This document shows, piece after piece, positions 28,854-35,019 of a stretch of DNA of 35,019 bases. The notes under the pieces are model-generated. The model worked only from the letters and a program-made list of their open reading frames with translations, was not told the origin of the DNA and did no database searches. The DNA comes from Xanthobacter autotrophicus (GTDB lineage: Bacteria; Pseudomonadota; Alphaproteobacteria; Rhizobiales; Xanthobacteraceae), in contig NZ_JAIVFN010000041.1 of the NCBI RefSeq assembly GCF_030015065.1, positions 1 through 35,019 of the forward strand. The letters are read 5' to 3'. The translations under genes were made by a program, and so were the position numbers. Within the stretch, counting starts at the first letter, position 1. Each line of letters starts with the position of its first letter.

Positions 28854-30191
28854 ATGCCCATGACCACCCCTGCGACCCAGTCCACCTCTGCGACCGAGCC
28901 CGTGGTGCCGGCCGAGCTGCTCGAGGCCGGCCCCGCCTTGCGCCGTCAGACGGTGGGCGTGCCGGTGGGGCGGGTCATGGTGGGCGGCGGCGCGCCGGTG
29001 GTGGTGCAGTCCATGACCAACACCGACACCGCCGACGTGGAGGGCACCGTGCGCCAGGTCGCGGCGCTGGCCCGCGCCGGCTCGGAGATCGTGCGCATCA
29101 CCGTCGATCGCAACGAAGCCGCAGCCGCGGTGCCGCACATCAAGGAGAAGCTGCTGGCGCAGGGCATCGACGTGCCGCTGGTGGGCGACTTCCATTACAT
29201 TGGCCACAAGCTGCTGGCCGATTATCCGGCTTGTGCGCAGGCGCTCGACAAATACCGCATCAATCCCGGCAATGTGGGCTTCGGCGACAAGAAGGACCGG
29301 CAGTTCGCCGCCATCGTCGAGACCGCCATCCGCCACGACAAGCCGGTGCGGATCGGCGCCAACTGGGGCTCCCTCGACGGCGAGCTGCTCACCCGCCTCA
29401 TGGACGAGAATGCCTTGCTGCCCCAGCCGGTAGAGGCCCGCGCGGTGACCCGTGAGGCGCTGGTGCGCTCGGCGCTGCTCTCGGCGGCGCTGGCGGAGGA
29501 GATCGGCCTGCCGCGCAACCGCATCATCCTCTCGGCCAAGGTCTCGGCGGTGCAGGACCTGATCGCCGTCTATTCGGAACTGTCCCGCCGCGCGGATTAT
29601 GCGCTGCATCTCGGCCTCACCGAGGCGGGCATGGGCTCCAAGGGCATCGTCGCCTCCACGGCGGCCATGGGCGTGGTGCTCCAGGCCGGCATCGGCGATA
29701 CCATCCGCGTCTCGCTGACCCCCGAGCCCAACGGCGACCGCACCCGCGAGGTGCAGGTGGCGCAGGAAATCCTGCAGACCATGGGCCTTAGAACCTTCGT
29801 GCCGCTGGTGGCCGCCTGCCCCGGCTGCGGGCGCACCACCTCCACCGTGTTCCAGGAGCTGGCCCAGAGCGTGCAGGACATGATCCGCACCCGGATGCCG
29901 GTGTGGAAGGCGAAGTATCCCGGCGTCGAGACCCTGAACGTGGCGGTGATGGGCTGCATCGTGAACGGGCCGGGCGAGAGCAAGCATGCCGACATCGGCA
30001 TCTCCCTGCCCGGCACCGGCGAGACCCCGTCCGCCCCCGTCTTCATCGACGGCAGAAAGGTGGCGACCCTGCGCGGGGCCAGCATCCAGGACGAGTTCCG
30101 CCAGATGGTGGAAACCTATGTGGAGCAGCGCTTCGGCGTCGGCGGCGGTACCGCCGGGGCGGGCGCCTCCCCCGCAGATGCTGCGGAATAG
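28854..30191 (+). CDS. ispG: 4-hydroxy-3-methylbut-2-en-1-yl diphosphate synthase
   Basis: Iron-sulfur enzyme of the non-mevalonate isoprenoid pathway; it reductively opens the cyclic diphosphate MEcPP to HMBPP. The TIM-barrel start ([20 protein letters not shown]) and [10 protein letters not shown] are typical. The 4Fe-4S ligands are C322 and C325 in ACPGCGRTT and C368 in [10 protein letters not shown]. From 28854 the protein has 445 residues. This ATG is preferred because GAGG lies five bases upstream; an in-frame ATG at 28812 has a poor ribosome site and less typical codons. It follows the Fur-family gene by about 120 bases and may be co-transcribed with it. Confidence 0.95.
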   Translation: MPMTTPATQSTSATEPVVPAELLEAGPALRRQTVGVPVGRVMVGGGAPVVVQSMTNTDTADVEGTVRQVAALARAGSEIVRITVDRNEAAAAVPHIKEKLLAQGIDVPLVGDFHYIGHKLLADYPACAQALDKYRINPGNVGFGDKKDRQFAAIVETAIRHDKPVRIGANWGSLDGELLTRLMDENALLPQPVEARAVTREALVRSALLSAALAEEIGLPRNRIILSAKVSAVQDLIAVYSELSRRADYALHLGLTEAGMGSKGIVASTAAMGVVLQAGIGDTIRVSLTPEPNGDRTREVQVAQEILQTMGLRTFVPLVAACPGCGRTTSTVFQELAQSVQDMIRTRMPVWKAKYPGVETLNVAVMGCIVNGPGESKHADIGISLPGTGETPSAPVFIDGRKVATLRGASIQDEFRQMVETYVEQRFGVGGGTAGAGASPADAAE

Positions 30192-30210
30192 CCGGCAAGG
30201 CATTTCGTGA

Positions 30211-30227
30211 CGTTACCTAACGTTACC
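30211..30227. promoter_or_regulatory. CGTTACC direct repeat, candidate operator
   Basis: CGTTACC occurs at 30211-30217 and again at 30221-30227, ten bases apart (one helical turn), inside an AT-richer patch 78 bases ahead of the DUF2076 start. The inner GTTACCTAAC is itself a GTTA/TAAC inverted repeat. This suits a dimeric or tandem-bound regulator of the downstream gene. No family is assigned. Confidence 0.4.
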
Positions 30228-30304
30228 AAAATTTCATGCGCGCCGCCCTTCCTGCGACACGGGTGGCTGCTCATATCCCCGTCGTCCAACCACCGGAGGC
30301 GGAT

Positions 30305-31114
30305 ATGACCCCCGAGGAACGTGCCCTGATCGACGGCCTGTTCGACCGCATGCGCGGTTTCGCGAACCAGCCGCGTGACGCGGAAGCCGAGGCGCTGATC
30401 GCGCGCCGCGTTGCCGAGGCACCCCATGCAACCTATGCCCTTGCGCAGAGCGTGATCGTTCAGGAGCACGCGTTGCAGCAGGCCTATGCCCGTGTACAGG
30501 AGCTGGAAGCCCAGCTTCAGGATGCCGAGGCCCGCGCCGCGGATGCCCAGTCGCGGTCGTCCGGAGGCGGCTTCCTTGGCGGCCTGTTCGGCGGCGGGGC
30601 CCGCAGCTCCGTCCCCCCTGCCGGCACGCGCGCGGCCGGCGCCCCCATGGGGGTGCCGCCCGGCTATGCCCAGCAAGGCTACGCCCAGCAGGGCGGCGGC
30701 TATCCCCCTCAGGGTTACCCCCAGCAGGGAGGCTATCCCCAGCAGGGTGGGCCGTGGGGTCAGCAGCCCCAGCAGCGCGGCGGTTTCGGCGGTGGCGGCG
30801 GCTTCCTGCAGGGCGCGCTGGCCACGGCGGCCGGCGTGGCCGGCGGCGCGCTGCTGTTTGACGGCATCAAGAGCATGATGTCCGGCGGCGAGGGGCCGGT
30901 GGCCCATGCGGCGGCGGCCGAGATCGGCAAGCCGGCGGATGCGGGCAGCGGAAATCTCGGCCAGGATGCCCAGGCGGCCCTCGGCGGCCAGGATCCCAAT
31001 CAGGCTGCGGACCAGGATAATTTCTGGAACGCCGATCCCGGTGCCGATACCCAGGAAGCCAGCTACGACGATGGCGCCGACTGGGGCAGCGACGACGACG
31101 GCTCGTGGGCATGA
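30305..31114 (+). CDS. DUF2076 domain-containing protein
   Basis: A 269-residue protein of unknown function matching the DUF2076 family, whose N-terminus MTPEERALIDGLFDRMR and EHALQQAYARVQELEAQL coiled segment are distinctive. A Gly-rich link (87-99) leads to a Gln/Gly/Tyr/Pro repeat region (121-158), then a hydrophobic Gly/Ala segment (163-190) and an acidic C-terminus ending DWGSDDDGSWA. No signal peptide. GGAGGCGGAT before the ATG is a strong ribosome site. It is flanked upstream by a candidate operator (30211-30227) and downstream by tandem hairpins, so it is probably a single-gene unit. Confidence 0.9.
   Translation: MTPEERALIDGLFDRMRGFANQPRDAEAEALIARRVAEAPHATYALAQSVIVQEHALQQAYARVQELEAQLQDAEARAADAQSRSSGGGFLGGLFGGGARSSVPPAGTRAAGAPMGVPPGYAQQGYAQQGGGYPPQGYPQQGGYPQQGGPWGQQPQQRGGFGGGGGFLQGALATAAGVAGGALLFDGIKSMMSGGEGPVAHAAAAEIGKPADAGSGNLGQDAQAALGGQDPNQAADQDNFWNADPGADTQEASYDDGADWGSDDDGSWA
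30665..30751. repeat. Coding tandem repeats in the DUF2076 gene
   Basis: Codons 121-149 encode five imperfect repeats of Y(A/P)QQG with variable extra glycines (YAQQG, YAQQGGG, YPPQG, YPQQGG, YPQQGG). The corresponding DNA units of 15-21 bases are similar enough (CCCAGCAGGG core) to suggest expansion by slippage or recombination. Confidence 0.8.
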
Positions 31115-31117
31115 GGG

Positions 31118-31136
31118 CTCCGCGCTGAGCGCGGAG
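31118..31136 (+). terminator. Perfect hairpin three bases after the DUF2076 stop
   Basis: CTCCGCGC (31118-31125) and GCGCGGAG (31129-31136) form an eight-pair stem around TGA. No T run follows. It stands 13 bases before a second, more terminator-like hairpin, giving a tandem structure. Confidence 0.45.
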
Positions 31137-31149
31137 AAGCGATGAGGCG

Positions 31150-31182
31150 AACGGCGGTGCATGGCACCGCCGTTTCTGTTTC
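31150..31182 (+). terminator. Intrinsic terminator of the DUF2076 gene
   Basis: AACGGCGGTGC (31150-31160) and GCACCGCCGTT (31164-31174) form an 11-pair perfect stem around ATG, followed by the T-rich TCTGTTTC. This is the clearest Rho-independent terminator in the window. Confidence 0.8.
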
Positions 31183-31301
31183 GGGCGGTTGTCTACACCT
31201 GCCTGAACCCGATCCGGCCGGATGGCATTGCCAGCTGATCGGATCGCGCTCTAGCTTCACCGCCGGATGCCCCGGCGGGACCAGGGCGGCAGGGACACAA
31301 G

Positions 31302-31667
31302 ATGACGCCGTTCGGACGCCGGGTGCGCGACCTGCGCGCCGAAAGGGATGTGACGCTGACCGAGATGGCCCGCGCCATCGGGGTCACGCCCACCTATCTT
31401 TCCGCGCTGGAAACCGGCAAGAGGGGCAAGCCCACCTGGGCGCTGGTGCAGCGGATCATCGCCTATTTCAACGTGATTTGGGATGAGGCGGAGGATCTCC
31501 AGCGCCTCGCCGAACTGTCCCAGCCCCGCGTGGTGGTGGATACGGCGGACCTGAGCCCCCAAGCCACCGAGCTCGCCAACCTGCTCGCCCGCGAGATCGG
31601 CCACCTGCCGCCAGAGGCGGTGGCTGAACTGCTCGGGCGCCTCAAGATCCTGCGCCGCCGCGGCTGA
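31302..31667 (+). CDS. XRE-family helix-turn-helix regulator
   Basis: A 121-residue DNA-binding protein. A Cro/C1-type helix-turn-helix spans about residues 5-60, with the recognition part VTLTEMARAIGVTPTYLSALETGKRGKP, and a short helical C-terminus (ATELANLLAREIGHLPPEAVAELLGRL) probably serves dimerisation. No toxin gene or phage gene is adjacent, so it is not evidently an antitoxin or prophage repressor. The ATG at 31302 gives the only sensible N-terminus; the ribosome site AGGGAC is 10 bases upstream. It stands alone after the strong terminator at 31150-31182 and converges with the cNMP-binding gene. Confidence 0.88.
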   Translation: MTPFGRRVRDLRAERDVTLTEMARAIGVTPTYLSALETGKRGKPTWALVQRIIAYFNVIWDEAEDLQRLAELSQPRVVVDTADLSPQATELANLLAREIGHLPPEAVAELLGRLKILRRRG

Positions 31668-31727
31668 CGCCGGGCGGCGTCATGTTCCTTTGCGTCCGGC
31701 CCCAGGCTTGGGCTTTCCCCGCCTGCC

Positions 31728-32171
31728 TCACCCGCGTGCCTTCACCAAAGCACGGGTGGTCTCCTGCAGGCGGAAGGCGAGGTCGCGCAGGACGGAACGG
31801 GCGAGGGAAGGGGTCTTGTCGAGAAGATTGAGGAACAGGTCGGTTTCCATGCGCAGCACGCTCATGGCTTCGCCGGCCCGCACGGTGGCGGTGCGCGGCT
31901 CGCCTGTCAGCACGCCCATCTCGCCCACCACCGTGTCGCGGCCGAGCCGCGCGACCTCGTGGCTGGCGCCGCCTGCCGCCACCTCGATCACGGCCGTGCC
32001 TTCGAGCACCACATAGGCCGCATCCGGTGCGTCGCCCTGGTTGAACAGGGCGTCGCCGGCCGCCACGTCCAGCCGGGCGGCGGAAAAGGCGAGCAGCCGG
32101 AGCTGGCTCGGCTCCAGGTCGCGGAACATGGGGATGCGGGCGAGCGTCCTCGCCTCTTCTTCGATGCTCAT
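31728..32171 (-). CDS. Stand-alone cyclic nucleotide-binding domain protein
   Basis: A 147-residue protein consisting of one cNMP-binding (CAP-effector type) domain, about residues 10-125. The phosphate-binding cassette reads GEMGVLTGEPRTATV (83-97), with the Glu and Arg that contact cyclic nucleotide both present. There is no helix-turn-helix, kinase or channel part, so it cannot act as a CRP-like factor by itself and probably signals by contact with a partner. The degenerate ABC protein lies 224 bases upstream on the same strand, a candidate partner by position only. The leader of about 170 bases carries a palindromic promoter (32346-32361). Confidence 0.9.
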   Translation of the reverse strand: MSIEEEARTLARIPMFRDLEPSQLRLLAFSAARLDVAAGDALFNQGDAPDAAYVVLEGTAVIEVAAGGASHEVARLGRDTVVGEMGVLTGEPRTATVRAGEAMSVLRMETDLFLNLLDKTPSLARSVLRDLAFRLQETTRALVKARG

Positions 32172-32232
32172 GTCTCTGCGATGCCCCGATGCCTTGCGGG
32201 CACTTCAGGCATCCCTCCTGCAACGGGGCCTT

Positions 32233-32246
32233 GCCCCCTATGGGGC
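32233..32246 (-). other. Small hairpin in the leader of the cNMP-binding gene
   Basis: GCCCC (32233-32237) and GGGGC (32242-32246) pair around CTAT, about 60 bases before the start codon of the cNMP-binding gene. Stem is only five pairs; a regulatory role is speculative. Confidence 0.25.
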
Positions 32247-32345
32247 GCCCTGGACGTGAACGCGCGTCGCAGCAGCGTGCACACGCCCAAAGCACATAGT
32301 CTAGAGAACGCATAATCCGACCGGACTGCGGGGCACTCCGATCGA

Positions 32346-32361
32346 CACGCATTATAGCGTG
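32346..32361 (-). promoter_or_regulatory. Candidate promoter: TATAAT inside a perfect palindrome
   Basis: On the minus strand the perfect -10 hexamer TATAAT (32351-32356) is flanked exactly by CACGC and GCGTG, making the 16-base CACGC-TATAAT-GCGTG. The -35 element is weak (AGGTTC at 17 bases). CGTGA on the plus strand recurs at 32358-32362 and 32371-32375. A dimer bound here would cover the -10 and block RNA polymerase. The likely target is the cNMP-binding gene starting at 32171. Confidence 0.5.
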
Positions 32362-32394
32362 ATTTCCTAACGTGAACCTGCCCCCGTTCCGGTA

Positions 32395-35019
32395 TCATAT
32401 TCCGGCAGAAGCCAGCGCCGCGCCCGCCTCCACGCGCTCTACCTGCCCGTGCGCCAGCACGACCACCTGCGTGAACAGGTCCAGCGGTTCCCCCGCATCG
32501 AGCACGACGAGGGTGGTGCGTCCCGCCCGCCCCGCCAGCACCGATCCGATGAGCTGGTTCTGTTCGGCCGGCGACAGCGGCACCAGCGCATCGTCGATGA
32601 CGAGGATGGTGGGGTCGGCGAGGAGGCAGCGGGCGAGGGTCAGCTTGCCGCGCTCGGCGGCCGACAGGGGCAGGCCGCCTTCCCCCACCGCGACGTCGAG
32701 GCTGAGGCGCTCCACCTGGCCGATCAAAGCGTCCAGGGCGAGGCATTCGCGGACGATCTCGTCCACCACTGCCGCCGCGCCGGCGCGATCGGCGGCGATG
32801 CGGCCGAACAGGAGGTTGTCGCGCACGGTCAGCGCCCGGCAATAGCTGTCGGGCTGGTAGCGGGCGAGGGGGACGCCGGCCACCTCCTTCAGGTGCGCGA
32901 GCTGGGCGCGCCCGGCAAGCGCCCGGTCCTGCCACTCCTCGTCGATGAGGCCGAAGCGGTGGCGCGGCTCGCAATAGCGGCCGGCGATGCGCATGAGCAG
33001 GCCCCGCTCGTCCGGGGTGGGCGCGTCGCCCATGTGCGTGGCGAGCGCCTGTGCCTCGCCCATCTCCTCGGCGCGCAGGAGGCCCTTGGTGTCGATGCCG
33101 GCCAGGTCCTCGGGCCCGCCGGCGAGCTCGGACAGGATGCGCAGGGCGGACCGGCCGAGTTCGGTGATCTCCCCGGCCAGCCCGGCTTTCTCCAGCTGCG
33201 GCAGCAGCGCCGGCTCGGCGAGCACGGAGGCGGCGCCGCGGGTGTCGTTCAGCGGGGTCGCGAACAGGATGTTCTCGGCCAGCGTCATCCAGCGGTTGAA
33301 GGCGGCGAAGCGGAACGGCTCGATGAGCACGCGGGAGGTCTCGGACTGCCGCTGGGCGATGGCATCCGTCACCGCCGCGCGCAGGGAGACGATGCGCTCC
33401 GCCAGCGCCGGCGCCTTGTCCGGGTCGAGCCGGCGTTCGAGGCCGAGCCGCACCACGAGATCGCCCAGCCCGGCCCCCGCCAGGGCCGCGAGCGCCTTCT
33501 GGTCCAGGGTGGCCTCGTCCGCAAGGCCGAGGGCGGCGAGGTCCACCGCCTCGCGCGAGGCGCGCCCCGCCCGGCGCTCCAGCGCGAACAAGAGATTGTC
33601 CCTGAGCGTCCCGGTGATGACGATGGGATCGCCGCCGGCATAGGCCACGTGCCGGCCGATCAGGGCTTCGGGGGCGGCGGCGAGGTCGTGCCCGCCCATG
33701 CGCACCGTGCCGCTGTAGAGCGAGATCGCGCGCCCGCATACGCGGGCGACCGAATGCTTGCCGCCGGCATCCGGCCCCTTGAGCGCGACGGCCGTACCGG
33801 CGGGCACCTCGAAGCTCACCCCGTCGAGGAGGAGGCTGCCGGCCGGGTCCACCACGTCGAGATCGGCCACCTTGATGGAGCCGTCGAAGGCCGGCTCGGG
33901 TCCGGCGGGCGGCTCCTGCGAGCCCTTGGGCCAGACCTCGCGGGTTTCGAGATAATAGCGGGCGAAGTCGTAGCGCACCTGCGCGATCATGCGCTTCTCG
34001 TCCCACTCGATGAGCTCCTTGAGCGGCTCGGGGATCTGGCCGTAGGCCGCCACCACCGCCACCAGCTGGCCGATATTGATGGCGCCCGACAGGGCCAGCC
34101 AGCCGCCGACGAAATAGAACACCAGCGTCGGCACGTCCGACATGAGCAGGTTGAGGATGCGGTCGGTGGCGTTCTGGCGCTTCAGGTCGAGGCTGGCCTC
34201 TGAGACGATGCCGAGGCGGTCGTCCACCGCGCCGCGCTCGAACGGGCTGGTGGCGAAGCCGTGGACCAGGGGCAGGCGGTCGATGCCCGCCATCACGCGC
34301 TTGCCCAGCGCCACCGCCTCGCGCTGGTAGACCTGCAGCTTGCGCGCATTGTCCTTCCGCTGGATACCGAGCAGCAGGTAGTTGAGCGCCAGGATGCCGA
34401 TGGCGAAGCCGCCCAGCACCGCGTTCTGGGTGAAGATGAGCAGCGTCGCCGAGCCGATCAGCCCCACCGACTTGAGCGGCTGGGCGAAGGCCATGCCGGC
34501 GAAGGGCGAGATGGGCCCCACCTCGAACCGCATCATGTTGCCCACTTCCATCGCCTTGCTCTTCATGGGCGCTTCGGGGCGCAGGCGCTGGATCACGTCG
34601 AACAATTGGCGGCGCAGGCCGACGATGATGCGCTCGCCGAGCCGCGCCTTCGCCATCTCGATGAGGCGGGTGATGTGCTGCTGGATCAGCTGCAGGGCGA
34701 ACAGCACCGCCGCGAGGCCTGCCAGCAGCTCGAAAGCGCCGACTTCGATGCCGGGAAAGCGGAACAGCACGAAGCCGCCCAGCGCGTCGGGCAGGCCGAT
34801 GTCGAGTTCGAGCAGGCGCGGGACCGTGCCGCCGATGGCGTCGGTGACGCCGTTGACGATGAGCCGCGGCAGCTCCAGCGAGGCATAGTTGAAGGGCAGG
34901 AGCAGGAGGACGAGGGCGAACAGCTTGATATGGCTTGCCGGCGCCACGCGCCAGAGGTAGCGCAGCACATCTCGCGGCAGTGCGCCGTCGGATGCCGTGC
35001 CCTGTGGGGCCGGGGGGTG
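32395..35019 (-). CDS. Degenerate ABC exporter-like protein with expanded nucleotide-binding region (N-terminus may be outside window)
   Basis: Numbered from a GTG at 34968 it has 857 residues; the frame stays open 17 more codons to the window edge, so the true start may be outside. Residues 1-345 are an ABC type-1 membrane domain. The nucleotide-binding part (364-857) is about twice normal length and every catalytic motif is altered. Walker A reads GPDAGGKH (398-405, His for Ser/Thr), the Q-loop glutamine is Gly, the signature is LSAAE (768-772), Walker B ends in DD not DE (792-793), and the H-loop histidine is missing. The motif T(L/V)xxN(L/I)LF occurs three times (454, 562, 714). It may be a regulatory or scaffold protein rather than a pump. 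Confidence 0.85.
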   Translation of the reverse strand, partial: HPPAPQGTASDGALPRDVLRYLWRVAPASHIKLFALVLLLLPFNYASLELPRLIVNGVTDAIGGTVPRLLELDIGLPDALGGFVLFRFPGIEVGAFELLAGLAAVLFALQLIQQHITRLIEMAKARLGERIIVGLRRQLFDVIQRLRPEAPMKSKAMEVGNMMRFEVGPISPFAGMAFAQPLKSVGLIGSATLLIFTQNAVLGGFAIGILALNYLLLGIQRKDNARKLQVYQREAVALGKRVMAGIDRLPLVHGFATSPFERGAVDDRLGIVSEASLDLKRQNATDRILNLLMSDVPTLVFYFVGGWLALSGAINIGQLVAVVAAYGQIPEPLKELIEWDEKRMIAQVRYDFARYYLETREVWPKGSQEPPAGPEPAFDGSIKVADLDVVDPAGSLLLDGVSFEVPAGTAVALKGPDAGGKHSVARVCGRAISLYSGTVRMGGHDLAAAPEALIGRHVAYAGGDPIVITGTLRDNLLFALERRAGRASREAVDLAALGLADEATLDQKALAALAGAGLGDLVVRLGLERRLDPDKAPALAERIVSLRAAVTDAIAQRQSETSRVLIEPFRFAAFNRWMTLAENILFATPLNDTRGAASVLAEPALLPQLEKAGLAGEITELGRSALRILSELAGGPEDLAGIDTKGLLRAEEMGEAQALATHMGDAPTPDERGLLMRIAGRYCEPRHRFGLIDEEWQDRALAGRAQLAHLKEVAGVPLARYQPDSYCRALTVRDNLLFGRIAADRAGAAAVVDEIVRECLALDALIGQVERLSLDVAVGEGGLPLSAAERGKLTLARCLLADPTILVIDDALVPLSPAEQNQLIGSVLAGRAGRTTLVVLDAGEPLDLFTQVVVLAHGQVERVEAGAALASAGI

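Noticed and set aside
31642-32352. Minus-strand frame starting at 32352 and overlapping the cNMP-binding gene
   Set aside because: After about 50 codons it runs in a wrong frame through the conserved cNMP domain; codon style is poor and no domain is visible.
32168-34006. Two long alternative frames inside the ABC protein gene (one per strand)
   Set aside because: Arg/Gly/Pro-rich translations without domains; the chosen frame has recognisable ABC domain order.

Overview
The window is chromosomal DNA from a G+C-rich alphaproteobacterium, most likely of the order Hyphomicrobiales and plausibly Xanthobacteraceae. This rests on gene content and order: CobS/CobT cobaltochelatase with BolA and a J-domain neighbour, glcDEF glycolate oxidase, a Gln/Gly-rich protein of the alphaproteobacterial TIGR02302 type, a DUF2076 protein, and short extragenic palindromes of the kind common in this order. 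No rRNA, tRNA, CRISPR array, transposase or prophage gene was recognised. The genes share one codon style and look vertically inherited.

Layout. (1) 1-5735, plus strand: part of a branched-chain-type ABC uptake system (livH, livM, periplasmic binding protein, livF) ending in a phenylacetate-CoA-ligase-like protein. The partner ATPase livG is not here and probably lies to the left. (2) 5806-10613, minus strand: glcD, glcE, glcF, thiE, with a divergent LysR regulator at 10766-11701. (3) 11770-15331, minus strand: bolA, queC and gyrB. (4) 15586-22010, plus strand: a J-domain protein, cobS, cobT, an exported esterase-like phytase protein, an SPFH membrane protein and its NfeD partner. (5) 22030-28010, minus strand: 3-hydroxybutyrate dehydrogenase, patatin-like lipase, macro-domain protein, RluA-type pseudouridine synthase and the TIGR02302-type protein. 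(6) 28218-31667, plus strand: a Fur-family (Zur-like) regulator, ispG, a DUF2076 protein and a small XRE regulator. (7) 31728-35019, minus strand: a stand-alone cyclic-nucleotide-binding protein and a large, strongly degenerate ABC exporter-like protein that runs to the window edge.

Most of the content is housekeeping or well-known accessory metabolism. The region most worth a second look is the right end. The ABC protein at 32395-35019 has lost every canonical ATPase signature residue and carries about 230 extra residues between Q-loop and signature regions, with three copies of a T(L/V)xxN(L/I)LF motif. It sits upstream of a small cNMP-binding protein whose candidate promoter has its -10 hexamer inside a perfect palindrome. 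Other non-coding structure of note: an attenuator-like pair of mutually exclusive hairpins ending in a T tract in the 3-hydroxybutyrate dehydrogenase leader, an inverted pair of palindromes flanking livH-livM-binding protein, a CGTTACC direct repeat before the DUF2076 gene, and tandem hairpins after it.
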